Made by a program: the position numbers and the translations under genes
Part shown: piece by piece, positions 11,798-23,120 of the stretch
How positions within the stretch are numbered: position 1 is the stretch's first letter
How the letters are laid out: each line of letters opens with the position of its first letter
From: Lathyrus oleraceus
Lineage: Eukaryota; Streptophyta; Magnoliopsida; Fabales; Fabaceae
DNA length: 64,000 nucleotides
Assembly (NCBI RefSeq): GCF_024323335.1
Contig: NC_066581.1
Coordinates: forward strand, 438,178,781 to 438,242,780
Direction of reading: 5' to 3'
Notes under the pieces: model-generated
Databases searched by the model: none
The model's input: the letters and a program-made list of their open reading frames with translations, nothing else
Told to the model about the DNA's origin: nothing

Positions 11798-13078
11798 ATG
11801 GGACAAATTGATCGTATGGGTATCAATTTCAGAGGGAAAGCTCAGAAACAAAAGTTTGAGGAACTAGCCACGAGAGAGATACTACCTAGCCTGTATGCTG
11901 ATGACTGGGCAATGACTGCCCTTGGACTAAGAGAAAGTGTCCTGTATTTGCTGAGTCAGATAGGGTGGGAAACCTCTCCTATCCATAGACATTTCGTCAC
12001 TTACCGGAGACTAACACTAGAATTCCTTAGTTCCCTGATCTACCTACCCAGCCATGGAAAAGGAATAAGCAGAGGTTTCATCCAGTTCAGAATGTTTAAC
12101 ATGGAGTACCAATTTAATATTCAAGACTTTACCAACCTTTTAGGTTTCCCTACCTCCCTTGATACATTCACAGTGAGCCAAGAAGAACTTTTTGAATATA
12201 GAGAACTTGAACACTTTTGGGGAAGCTTGACTGGAAATGACGATCCCGAGGAACATGAGTTTCTCTCTGGAAACATACATAACACGGCCTTTCGTTATTT
12301 CCATAAGATCCTGACCCACACCTTATTTGGGAAGAAGCCAAACAGTACCACAGTTTCACGTGATGAACTCTTCATCATATTTTGTGCTTCCCAGAACCGT
12401 CCAGTAAACGGTGCCACTTTTATGTTAGCAAATTTAGACCACCTTATCCAAGATGAACGAACACCAATTCGAATAGGCGGTTTGATAACCATGATTGGTA
12501 ATGCTATCGGATTACGTCAGCCTATGCTTGACTTAAGCCCTTTTTGTGGCATTACTATTATGAGTATACCCTTCCTCTTCAACACTATGTTTATAGCAAA
12601 CCTAGGGTCTAACGAGTTTGAGCTTATAATTAATAACCAAGTTCTTTGCTTTTTCACCTTGCCTACTCCTAGGACTAGTGTTCATAACCGCAATAACTGG
12701 CTCTATAATCTGAACGCAACACCCTCTCCTGCTAGATTCACTGAATCCATCCAGGACTATGAGATTTGTGATGACCAGATTCCTTATGCTGAATCTGACC
12801 CTCAGACACCATCTGGTTATTATGATATTGATCCTCCTCCTCAACCTGTTCAGACCGAAGAATCGGCAATACCCGATCTTAGGCATCATATGCCCGGAAC
12901 TGATTATAACACTGCCATTGAAGCTTTGATGTCAGAACAAGACGCCCTTAGAGAAGAGTTCGCTAACATGAGACACGAATTTCTGGGATACATGAACGGT
13001 ATGACAAATCAGTTTCATGAGTTGCTAAACCGTGTTAACTCCTTTGCTCCTCCGGCCAGAGATCATGCAGATGGATAG
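11798..13078 (+). CDS. Athila env-position protein (Athila ORF-1-like), open copy
   Basis: The ORF codes for 426 residues. The ATG at 11798 is preferred over upstream in-frame non-ATG codons because it follows the candidate splice acceptor. It belongs to the plant family usually annotated as Athila ORF-1 or putative env-like protein, found downstream of pol in Athila elements. Visible marks are LTLEFLSSLIYLPS, FNMEYQFNIQDFTNLLGFP, a conserved GGLITMIGNAIGL segment near the middle, and a C-terminus rich in acidic and proline residues followed by a likely coiled coil (ALMSEQDALREEFANMRHEF). I see no signal peptide and no convincing transmembrane segment, so a true envelope role is doubtful. A paralogous, broken copy follows at 13773-15071. 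This ORF has no internal stop although the pol upstream has one. Function is unknown. Confidence 0.8.
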   Translation: MGQIDRMGINFRGKAQKQKFEELATREILPSLYADDWAMTALGLRESVLYLLSQIGWETSPIHRHFVTYRRLTLEFLSSLIYLPSHGKGISRGFIQFRMFNMEYQFNIQDFTNLLGFPTSLDTFTVSQEELFEYRELEHFWGSLTGNDDPEEHEFLSGNIHNTAFRYFHKILTHTLFGKKPNSTTVSRDELFIIFCASQNRPVNGATFMLANLDHLIQDERTPIRIGGLITMIGNAIGLRQPMLDLSPFCGITIMSIPFLFNTMFIANLGSNEFELIINNQVLCFFTLPTPRTSVHNRNNWLYNLNATPSPARFTESIQDYEICDDQIPYAESDPQTPSGYYDIDPPPQPVQTEESAIPDLRHHMPGTDYNTAIEALMSEQDALREEFANMRHEFLGYMNGMTNQFHELLNRVNSFAPPARDHADG

Positions 13079-13772
13079 AAGGTGTTTTTCTTAGCTATTT
13101 AGTTTTAAGTTAGATTATTCATTAATGTTATTTCAAATTATGTTCGTATTTGTTTCTCTTTCGCATTTTTGTTTTTTTTCTTCCAATGTTACATTATGAT
13201 TATTTTATGAAGCTATTGATTTATTCTACTTTATTATGAACTATGCAATATCTATCAATAATGCTCTCTACTGTTGCTGCCTACACAACTTATTAAAGAA
13301 AAATATATTCATGCACTATTATGCAAAGTAGCATAGCATGCAAGGGACATTTAAATAGCAGAATAAAATAATCTGAAGCAAAAAAATAAAATAAAAAATT
13401 ACTATAATTATTATGAAGAACGCAAGCAGTAACCATGCCAGAATGACTGTGTGACGAGCGTCACACAATCTATCACGGACGTCACGCCAAGTGCCTGTGA
13501 CGCCCGTAACGCCCCTGTCACGAGCGTGACACCGTCTGACCATGTTAACGTTACTAGCCGTTGGGTGACGACCGTTACACCACTTCACCTTTTTACCTTC
13601 CCCATTTATTCACATTAACCCACATTTATTTACTTTTCAACCACTTCCTTTCCAACTTCAAAATTTTTTCCTACAAATACCCACCATACCTTTCTTCCTA
13701 CATCACAACCATTCTATACAATCAAATACATTTCTTTTCTTTCCTATTACTTCTTCCAACTCATTCATCAGT
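13079..13772 (+). other. Spacer between the two env-position ORFs, putative internal promoter
   Basis: This 694-bp non-coding spacer holds a dense cluster of TGACG/CGTCA palindromes (13450-13581), then a TATA-like CTACAAATAC at 13671-13680 and a CT-rich stretch leading to the ATG at 13773. The solo Athila-type LTR at 16461-18177 has the same order: palindrome cluster, then TATA box. An internal promoter for the second ORF is an inference from that parallel. Confidence 0.5.
13450..13581. repeat. Cluster of TGACG/CGTCA inverted repeats
   Basis: The best unit, 13450-13467, has 8-bp arms GTGTGACG and CGTCACAC around AG. Four or five degenerate versions follow, including CTGTCACGAGCGTGACAC and GGTGACGACCGTTACACC. 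TGACG is the core bound by plant TGA-type bZIP factors, so a promoter role is conceivable. Similar units occur at 16691-16780. Confidence 0.85.
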
Positions 13773-15071
13773 ATGGCGGGAAATCAAAATTTTGGAAACA
13801 TCATCTTCCGATATGAAGATGATAATTATCAAAGGGAGCAGTTCGAGCGTTTCCAACAGCGGGGTGTCACCTCCACCAGGTATCCTGATTTAACTTGTTT
13901 ACAAGAATTAGGATTACTTCAAGGTATATAGTGGATGCTCCGTCTTGCTGATTTAACCTTTCTATGCACGCATAATCAACCTACCTACCCATCCCTAACC
14001 TTAGAATTTCTAAGTTCCTAGTCGTACAACACTCCCACCGGTGAAGACGAATTCTTAACCGGTACCGCAACCTTCCGTATGTTCAACACCGAATACTCCA
14101 TATCCCAAAACCAATTGAGCACCATGCTACAGTTCCCTGTAGAAGGTCAAGTCCACCCGAGAATCCCTCTAAATTCCCAGTGGAACATACACGCCTTCGA
14201 CCTATTTAAGAAAATATCCGGCGTAGATACCAACAACTGGGATGTGCTCCTTGCTTCCCATATACATAACCCAACCATCCGGTACTTCATCCACATCCTG
14301 CAAAACACAGTTTTTGGAAGACCGAACAACATCAAGGTCAACGCAAAGGAATTATTCTTCCTCGAATGCATCTTCGAACCAGATACTAAGGTAAACGCCG
14401 CCTCCTTTCTATTTCATCATATCCGCACCTTATGTGCTAGAGGCCGTCAACCTTTTGTAATTGGTGGATTAATCACCACCATAGCACTTGGCTTAAACCT
14501 AGGGCACCGACTCCAAACTTTAGAATCTTTACCTCCCCTATTTATGGACATAAGCTACTGTCGGTCGAGCCGCCTAATCAAGAACAGGATAGGCGGAGGG
14601 TATTATCTTATGGTGAACAACCAAGAGGTCCCAAGCGTTGTTCTACCCAACATTGCCTTAACCGATGTCACCAATCCAAACCGCCATATCTATGATCTTA
14701 ATGCTCCCGAAGCTACCGAGCCTTCACATGCAAACCCGTCTACAGACGAGTTCGAAGAAATGGAGCAAGGTGATCATGCTCCTGCACAACAATCAGTCCC
14801 GCTCAACCCTTCCGATAATGCAGCTGGCCCATCCTCACGACGTCGTCAACGAAGAAGACCTGCAACCAATGACGACATCATGGATGCTATTGATGGTATG
14901 CAAGCGCAGAATCTCGAAATGCTGCAAATGATGCGCCAAATGCAACAACAACAGGAAGCGAGGAATGCCATAACCGACCAGTGGTTCACTGATTTGCTTA
15001 GCAGGTTTGACAACTTAGAAGTACATCAGCGATCACCCGATCCAAGAACAAGAGGCGGAAGGCAGCATTGA
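13773..15071 (+). pseudogene. Second Athila env-position protein, paralogue with two nonsense codons
   Basis: The frame from the ATG at 13773 to the stop at 15069-15071 covers 432 sense codons and carries in-frame TAG codons at 13929-13931 and 14019-14021. From 14079 it is open for 330 residues. It is a diverged paralogue of the ORF at 11798-13078. Both have LTLEFLSS, a FRMFN(T/M)EY(S/Q) segment, an IHN.(T/A).RYF.(H/K)IL..T.FG segment, the GGLIT core and a disordered then coiled C-terminus. This copy ends with an arginine-rich patch (SSRRRQRRRPA) and a glutamine-rich coiled coil (MQAQNLEMLQMMRQMQQQQE). Tandem duplication of this gene inside one element is unusual as far as I know. Function is unknown; the basic patch could bind nucleic acid. 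Confidence 0.8.
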
Positions 15072-16357
<1,286 letters not shown>

Positions 16358-16460
16358 TTGGAGGTTCAAGCAAATATTCCTTGATACTGTCAAATGCTTT
16401 CTGGCAATCTTCGGTCCAATCACAAGACTGATCTTTCCGAAGAAGCTTGAATATAGGCGC
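16358..16460 (-). pseudogene. Ogre-1 RT-RNase H boundary fragment left of the solo LTR
   Basis: The minus strand encodes the segment FKLLRKDQ...DWTEDCQKAFDSIKEYLLEPP, the conserved start of the RNase H region in Tat/Ogre polyproteins. It continues directly from the RT ending at 18183 on the other side of the solo LTR, with GGCGC shared at both edges. The left edge ends at a join with the copia LTR fragment near 16357. Confidence 0.88.
16456..16460. repeat. Target site duplication, left copy (GGCGC), Athila-type solo LTR
   Basis: GGCGC directly precedes the TGATAACATG start of the solo LTR and is repeated at 18178-18182. Both flanks belong to the same Ogre-1 coding frame. Confidence 0.92.
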
Positions 16461-16690
16461 TGATAACATGAAATAATATCACATTCTAGGACTCGATTTA
16501 ATTAAATTATATTATTATTTACTTCAATTTATTTCATTTTACGCGATATTACTCGGTATTTTTCTTTCTATTTATCTCAGGTAGTTTATTTGAAGCACAA
16601 GAGAAAAAGGAAGAAAAGGAGGTGCAAAAAGGAATGAAAAGAAGCAAATATCAAAAGCCAAAGCCCAACCCAAAAGCACAGGCGTTGTGC

Positions 16691-16780
16691 CTGTGACGAG
16701 CGTCACACAGGCTGTGACGAGCGCCACGCTTTACCCACTTGTGTTACGAGCGTAACACATGGTGTGACGGACGTAACACC
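16691..16780. repeat. TGACG/CGTCA and TTACG/CGTAA palindrome cluster in the solo LTR
   Basis: The units CTGTGACGAGCGTCACACAG (16691-16710), GTGTTACGAGCGTAACAC (16741-16758) and GGTGTGACGGACGTAACACC (16761-16780) have arms of about 8 bp around two central bases. They lie about 120 bp upstream of a TATA box, which suits a promoter element. Confidence 0.85.
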
Positions 16781-16896
16781 ATTCTCCTATATTTTTGGCT
16801 TCAGAAGCGCAACAAAGACGTTGAGGCCTATTGTTACGCTTGACCATTGGAACGTGAACGGAAGAATTTTGGAAACCGTTACAACAAAGTGACCAG

Positions 16897-16904
16897 TATA
16901 AATA
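16897..16904 (+). promoter_or_regulatory. Putative TATA box of the Athila-type LTR
   Basis: TATAAATA lies in the context CCAGTATAAATATTGG, a consensus plant TATA box, downstream of the palindrome cluster at 16691-16780. Confidence 0.7.
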
Positions 16905-17073
16905 TTGGTTGTGCAAACCCTGCAGAAGCTCTCCGACTTCGTTCAATTTTCCTCTTCCAGCCGTGCAAGCATACCATTATTTTTCTTTACTGTTTTTGCT
17001 TTTAATTGCAGTTTTTATTTTCATTTTTTATTTTCTTTTCCAGTTAAGCTTTCAGCAATTAATTAATTTTTCG

Positions 17074-17104
17074 CACAATAGTTTCTACACCGGAAACTAT
17101 TGTG
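17074..17104 (+). other. Perfect 12-bp stem hairpin in the Athila-type LTR
   Basis: CACAATAGTTTC and GAAACTATTGTG are perfect inverted repeats around the 7-base loop TACACCG. It lies about 180 bp downstream of the TATA box, so it would be in the transcribed R-U5 part. An RNA hairpin is likely; its role is unknown. Confidence 0.85.
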
Positions 17105-18177
17105 TACCTTTCACTAGATCTAACCTTACGTTAGACCCTAGATTTTTATTCCTTCACTTTTATTTTTCTGTCTGATTGAAGAATTCAAGAACAAATCCAA
17201 CCGTCTGTGGTGGAGTGTTCAAGACTGCTATTGATTACTCAGGTTCTTTAATTATTGTTTGAATTTATATATGCCCTGCTTTATTGTTGATTTATATTAT
17301 TTGCCTGAGATGAATCTGTTTATGCATGATAATTATTTAGATCTGTTTAGTATGTCTGGCTAATTTATTTAGGTATCGGTATGTAAAGTAAGCGGAATGA
17401 AGGAATCAAAACTAAGTTGGTTTAATTAAGTTTAAAATTAAAATCACTCTTTTCACGGTCTCAATTTACAGGTTTAATAACAAGGTTTTTGTACGAAAGT
17501 AAAAGACATAAAGAAGTTAAAATCAATAGAACGAGAGTTTGAGTTTTTAACTGGACAGTGTAAATTGGACATTAATTCTAGATCAGGGCGAGAGCAATTT
17601 TTAGAGTTAATTAAATTCTAATCTTTTCCAAAAAGTATTTTTAAAGGTTGAGTGTGAGGACGAGAGTTAAGCATTTGAATTTAATTATATAACCTAAGTC
17701 AACAGAGCGAGAGTTTGAGACAAGGGTGTTTAAACGATTAGTGTTTTCTTAAAAAGAGTTTCTACGGATTCTATTGTTTTCAAAAAGTGGTTTTTGACTT
17801 AACTAATAAGTGACAACTACGTTAATATAAAATCATAGTTTATTCAACAGAGCGAGAGTTTGAGATAAGACTTTTAATCAATAGTGTCAACTGAAAAGAT
17901 TTATTTTAAAACCAAGAAACCAACGAAGAATTGATTCCCTAATTACGACGAACTACATACCGATATCAGTTTAGTTGATATTTAATTTAGATCCTATTTT
18001 TAGTTTTAACTTTTCCCCAAACAATCAAAGTATTACCCGCCTTAGCTTTACGAAGTAACCTTAGAAAACGGTATATCGATTCATAAGTCCCCGTGGGATC
18101 GATATCTTTTAAAACTACGCGATAGAACTGTGCACTTGTAGTTTGTACCCCAAATTCGACTCATAAAGTCGGGATCA

Positions 18178-18182
18178 GGCGC
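18178..18182. repeat. Target site duplication, right copy (GGCGC), Athila-type solo LTR
   Basis: This is the second copy of GGCGC, pairing with 16456-16460. Confidence 0.92.
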
Positions 18183-19299
18183 ACATGTGGCAGTCATGTG
18201 GGAAATGAATCTGGAAATATAATTCAAGCGGCTGAGAAAACCTCTGACTTGCTTCTCAGTTTTGGGCGCAGGCATCTCTTGTATTGCTTTGACTTTGGCA
18301 TGATCAACTTCAATACCCTTCTCACTGACAATAAAGCCTAACAACTTACCAGAACGAACACCAAAAGTACATTTATTGGGATTCAAGCGGAGTTTATACT
18401 TCCTCAAACGCTGGAATAACTTCAACAAATGCTCAACATGTTCCTCTTCATCAATCAATTTGGCAATCATGTCATCGACATAAACTTCAATCTCTTTATG
18501 CATCATATCATGAAAAAGAGTAGTCATTGCTCTCTGGTAAGTTGCACCAACATTCTTTAGACCGAAAGGCATCACTCTATAACAGAATGTTCCCCAGGGT
18601 GTAATGAATGTAGTTTTCTCCATATCTTCAGGTGCCATCTTGATCTGATTATATCTGGAAAATCCATCCATAAGTGAAAAGACTTTGAATTTAGCAGTAT
18701 TGTCCACCAACATATCAATGTGTGGCAGAGGGAAATCATCTTTCGGACTAGCTTTATTCAAATCTCTATAGTCAACACACATGCGGACTTTTCCATCTTT
18801 CTTCGGCACAGGCACAATATTGGCCACCCATTGCGGATACTCAGCAGTCACAAGGAAACCAACATCAATCTGCTTCTGAACTTCCTCTTTGATCTTCACA
18901 TCCATATCAGGATGCGTTCTTTTCAACTTCTGCTTGACTGGCGGGCATTCTGGCATCAACGGCAATATATGCTCCACAGTCTCAGAATCCAACCCAGACA
19001 TGTCTTGATAGGACCAAGCAAACACATCTGAATATTCTCGAAGAAGATCAATCAACCCCTTCTTAGCATCTAGACACAGTCGATACCCAATCTTGACTTC
19101 CTTCACATCATCTTCGGAACCCAAGTTGACTAGCTCAATTTGTTCTTCAAACGGCTGAATAATCTTCTCATCTTGCTCAAGAAGACGAGACAATTCCTCA
19201 CTCACTTCTATATCACTTTCCTCCTCGGCTTCAAACACGGGGAATTCAAAATTTGGAGAAGGAGAAGGATCATTGTATTCAATGGGGTTAGGAACCAAT
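18183..19299 (-). pseudogene. Ogre-1 reverse transcriptase exon
   Basis: The exon is open from the predicted splice acceptor at 19300 to the solo LTR. The N-terminal part is acidic (EEESDIEVSEELSRLLEQ) with the IQPFEEQIELVNLG block typical of Ogre. The RT domain follows with VKQKLKRTHPDM, MCVDYRDLNKASPKDDFPLP, FSLMDGFSRYNQIKMAPEDM, PFGLKNVGATYQRAM and an intact YVDD at 18471-18482. The frame is clean here, unlike in gag and ORF1. It is cut at its C-terminal side by the Athila-type solo LTR, so the protein would lack most of RNase H and all of integrase. The apparent stop at 18081 lies inside that LTR and is not part of the gene. Confidence 0.92.
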
Positions 19300-19551
19300 C
19301 TGCATAATGATTTGATATTTTGATTTTAGAGAAGTGAATTTGTGACTAAATATTATGCAGATGGACAATTATATTGTTTATTTATGTTTTTTGGTGATTA
19401 CCATTTTCAGAATAATGCAAAAAGTAAAAATAAACATCAAAGATGTGGATGACTATAATTAATTTTATTGATGATCAATTTAAAATGCCCAAACAATGTT
19501 CACTTCTCCCTTAGGCATAGGAGAAGGATTTTAAAATATAAAAGCAATTAC
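19300..19551 (-). other. Predicted Ogre-1 intron between protease and RT
   Basis: On the minus strand a donor CTAA|GTAATT at 19551 and an acceptor ATTATGCAG| ending at 19300 define a 252-bp AT-rich intron. Splicing would join a two-base codon remainder upstream to one base downstream and enter the RT frame exactly. An intron at this position is a known feature of Ogre elements. Confidence 0.75.
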
Positions 19552-20837
19552 TTAGATCGATGCAAAATAACAGGAATATCAACGGCAGTCCAATTGTTGC
19601 ATGTCCTTCCATGCGTTACAAAGTTGGTGCAATCTTCCTCTTCACTATCCTCTAGCACAGAAGCTAAGTGTTGTTCATTACCATGAATGGACCCTCCGCT
19701 ACGGAAGCTAAGTTGCATCTGTTCAGATCTAACAGCTGACGAGCCTCTCTAGAACCCCAAACCAATTCTTCCTTTGTTATCGGAGACCTCTACCATGCGC
19801 CCCCACTGATCAACAGGACCTTCTTCAACAATCTTCTGAGCATCTTTCAGAGAGGACATAGGTGCCCCAACTCTCTTCTCAGCAGCAATAGATAAGGCTT
19901 GGAACAGAGTCCCAACCTCATCCTCAGCTTCAACATATGAGAAAGATGACAGATGGCTAACCAATAGCGCCTTCTCTCCTCCTACAATCACTAGCTTTCC
20001 ATTCTTGACAAAATTTGAGCTTCTGGTGCAGAGTGGAGGTAACAACCCCTGCCTCGTAAATCCATGGCCTTCCCAATAAGCAACTGTAGGCCGGGTGGAT
20101 ATCCATTACTTGGAAAGTAATTTAAAATCTCTCGGACCTATCTTGATTGGAAGGTCCACTTCACCAATAACCGTTTTGTGCGAGCCATCAAAGGCCTTGA
20201 CAATTACCCCACTATACCTCATGGGATCTCCTTGGTAAGATAACTTTGACAATGTTGACTTCGGAAGCACATTGAGTGACGAACCGATGTCAACTAGCAC
20301 ATTTGACAAAGCATCTTCCTTACAGTTCATTGAAATATGCAAAGCCAGGTTATGATTTCTTCCCTCTTCAGGGAGTTCTTCGTCACAAAAGCTCAAATTA
20401 TTGCATGAAGTGATGTTAGCCACAATATGATCAAATTAATCCACAGTAACATCTTGCTCTACATATGCTTGTTCGAGAACTCTCTGCAGTGCTTCTCTGT
20501 GCGCTTCAGAATTCAAAAGCAGAGACAACACTGAAATCTTCGAGGGGGTTTGGAGCAACTGCTCAACAATATTAAATTCACTCATTTTGATCAGCCGGAG
20601 TACCTCATCATCATCATTGGTTTTCAAGTTGCTGGATTTACCAGACTTATCTCTTGAACAACTAACTGGTTCTACATTAGGTATCTCCACCTTCTTACCA
20701 ACAACTGTTTCCTCTGGGACCACCGGCCCAAACACTCGACCACTGCGAGTCACCTTCGTAACATCAGCAATGCTCACCACTGAACTAGTCGTAGGTAACG
20801 GGACCTCTTGACCATTCTTCAACATTGTAACATTATA
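19552..20837 (-). pseudogene. Ogre-1 protease region and linker to the intron
   Basis: The region shows a gag-pro linker with VTRSGRVFGPV and LLQTPSKISVLSLLLNSEAHREAL, then the protease with VLVDIGSSLNVLPKSTL. The catalytic triplet reads D-I-G at about 20283-20291 where D-T-G is usual. The protease tail ends in the YVEAEDEVGTLFQALSIA block. In-frame stops are TAA at 20436-20438 and TAG at 19749-19751. Between about 20121 and 20013 the conserved protein is readable only in a different frame: a one-base loss near 20121 is compensated by a one-base gain near 20011. It would have cut the Ogre polyprotein inside the particle. Confidence 0.88.
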
Positions 20838-22901
20838 CTAGTACGGTATAGCCTTATCAGATGCATACGGGACTGGGCCCGCTAACCGTATTACCAACGG
20901 CGATACTGATCTTTGACTACCACTCTTGTTATTACTACTATCATACTGGATTACCAACCGCTCTTGTTGCTTGAAAACAGGCACTATGACATTGACATCA
21001 TCATATACATGACGGGATTGGCAAATTTGGATCACGCCTTCATCCATCAGACGCTGGATGTCCCTTTTTACCACAACACACCCCCTTGGGTTCACACTAC
21101 ACACAACACAACCATCATGGTCATGTTCACAGTCACTCACCATACAGATGTCCTTGTGTATCTGCACCAAGGCTCCACGGATAAAACGCACACCGAAAAC
21201 TTTGTACTCACCAGGACAACCGTCCACCATATTCACTGAAGAGTTCCCATGAGCGGGCAAAGGGTTTGCTTTCACATTAGGCGCGCGGTCCTCAAAGGAC
21301 ACCATACCACTCTTCATAAGCTTTTGAACCTCATACTTCAATGGATAGCAGTTTTCAATGTCATGCCCAGGTGCACCCTGATGAAAAGAACAACGAAGCT
21401 CAGGTTTATACCACCAGGGAAGTGGTTCTGGGATCTGCGGTGGGTTCCTCGGTTGAATCAAGTTCTTGAGGACCAAGGATGGATACAGCTTTGCATACGA
21501 CATAGGAATCGGGTCAAAAGAGACCTTCTTCCTCTCAAAATTTTGCTGATGCTGGTTGTTGATATTGTTGTTGTTATAGGTGTTTGTTCTTTGTTGCGGT
21601 TGTTGTTGACGTTGATTTTGTTGTTGTTGTTGAGTTGGTGTTGTTTGCTGATTAGAAAATACCGGAATAACGGAAGACACTTGATGATGATGATGTTGAC
21701 GGGGTGGTGGATTTCTTCTTGCTTGAGGCCTCCTCTGCCTCCCACTGGAAATTTCATTGGTTTCACTGTCCTTCCTCTTGCCGAAACTACTGTCGTACTT
21801 CTTACTCATTGACGCCTCATCTCTTGACAAACTTCCCTCACGGGCCCCCTCTTCAAGTCTCATCCCCATGTTTACCATTTCGGTAAAATCACTGGGGGCA
21901 CTAGCGATCATGCGTTCATAATAAAATGAACTCGGGGTTTTTAAGAAGATCTTTGTCATCTCTTTCTCCTCCAAAGGAGGAGTGATCTAGGCAGCCAACT
22001 CCCTCAATCTCTATGCATACTCTTTGAATGTCTCCTTGTCTTTTTGAGACATAGACCTCAATTGGTCTCTATCTGGCACCATGTCTATATTGTACTTATA
22101 TTGCTTCACAAAAGCCTCACATAGGTCATTGAAAGTGCGGGTGCTTGCCCTATCCAACCCCATATACCAATGGAGTGCAACACCAGTCAGGCTATCCTGG
22201 AAGTAGTGAATCAGCAATTGGTCATTATCTGTCTGGGTTGACATCTTGCGAGCATACATTACAAGATGACTGAGCGGACAAGAGTTTCCCTTATACTTTT
22301 CAAAGTCAGGCACTTTGAACTTCACTGGGATTTTCACATTGGGTACCAAGCACAATTCAGCAGCACTCTTCCCAAACAGATCTTTACCTCTCAGCGTCTT
22401 CAATTCCTTGCGCAACTCAAGAAATTGATCCTTCATTTCGTCCATTTTTTCATAGACATCCGGACCCTCAGACGGCTCGGAATGATAGATGGTATCCTCT
22501 ACGCGAGGTAAAGTATGCACAACTGGAGGTGGCACGGACATGACCGGGCTAGATGCCGGCATGGAAGCAAACGTAGGCGCAAAGCCCTCTGGCACAAAGT
22601 TGGGCGGCATTCCCCACGGGAATCCGGCAGGCAGGTTTGGCGCGAAGTGGACGGTAGCAGCAGGCACGGTAGAGGTAACCACTTCTGAAGTAACTGTCCT
22701 TGCGAGAGGAGTTGCAGGCGTTGGAGAAGCTTGGCTTTGAGAAGCAAGAACTGACTCCATCATGGCAGTCAGTCGGGTGATCTCGTCTTTCAGCTCTCTG
22801 TTTTCTTGCTCTAAGTGCTCCATAATGCTCAGATGATTGGCTCTGGTATTGTACCGGTGAGTCAGCTTGGCTAAAGCACAGAAGAAACACCAATCAGACA
22901 C
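20838..22901 (-). pseudogene. Ogre-1 Gag
   Basis: The N-terminal part has a heptad-rich coiled coil after an ATG at 22823 (MEHLEQENRELKDEITRL), then a proline- and alanine-rich stretch. The capsid core follows with KFKVPDFEKYKGNSCPLSHL and HYFQDSLTGVALHWYMGL. A polyglutamine/asparagine stretch (about 21540-21660) comes next, and then a zinc-knuckle-like CSFHQGAPGHDIENC. In-frame TAG codons lie at 22011-22013, 21987-21989 and 20838-20840. The family is identified by comparison with remembered Ogre/Tat gag sequences. The protein would form the virus-like particle. The true start is uncertain because the frame is open further upstream to about 22901 without an ATG. Confidence 0.88.
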
Positions 22902-23120
22902 CTGGCAAAAACCTGCTTATGCAAATGATGCGTGAAATGTAATGCTTGATTATTTTTATTTTCAAGGAACTTACTATATCATTTGCAAATATATAAATGG
23001 CAATTGCAATAATTTGACATGACCAAAAAAATCTCTTTTTATATAAATTGGAAGGATTACACTGAGTACAGTTTCAGAAACCAAAATAAAAAGATACAAG
23101 AGAAAAGGAGACTAGTCGTC
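22902..23120 (-). other. Spacer between Ogre-1 ORF1 and gag
   Basis: This is a 219-bp AT-rich non-coding gap between the ORF1 stop and the gag frame. Nothing further is recognised in it. Confidence 0.6.

Larger units (their letters stand above)
16461..18177 (+). mobile_element. Solo LTR, Athila-type, inserted in Ogre-1 RT
   Basis: The 1,717-bp unit starts TGATAACATG and ends GTCGGGATCA, has TGAT/ATCA termini and is flanked by the 5-bp duplication GGCGC. No internal region is present, so it arose by recombination between the LTRs of a full element. The orientation is judged from a TATA box (16897-16904) followed by a long downstream part ending in the CCCCGTGGGATCGAT block that is typical of the 3' side of Athila LTRs. 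Its palindrome cluster matches that in the Athila spacer at 13450-13581, so it may belong to the same or a related family. It also holds a perfect hairpin (17074-17104) and about five degenerate copies of a GAGCGAGAGTTTGAG motif between about 17530 and 17870. Confidence 0.88.

Noticed and set aside
11798..13078. True retroviral-type envelope glycoprotein
   Set aside because: No signal peptide, furin-like site or clear membrane anchor is visible; only the position after pol is env-like.
21249..21812. 187-codon + strand frame
   Set aside because: It is antisense to the Ogre-1 gag, a shadow of its Gln-rich and capsid-adjacent region.
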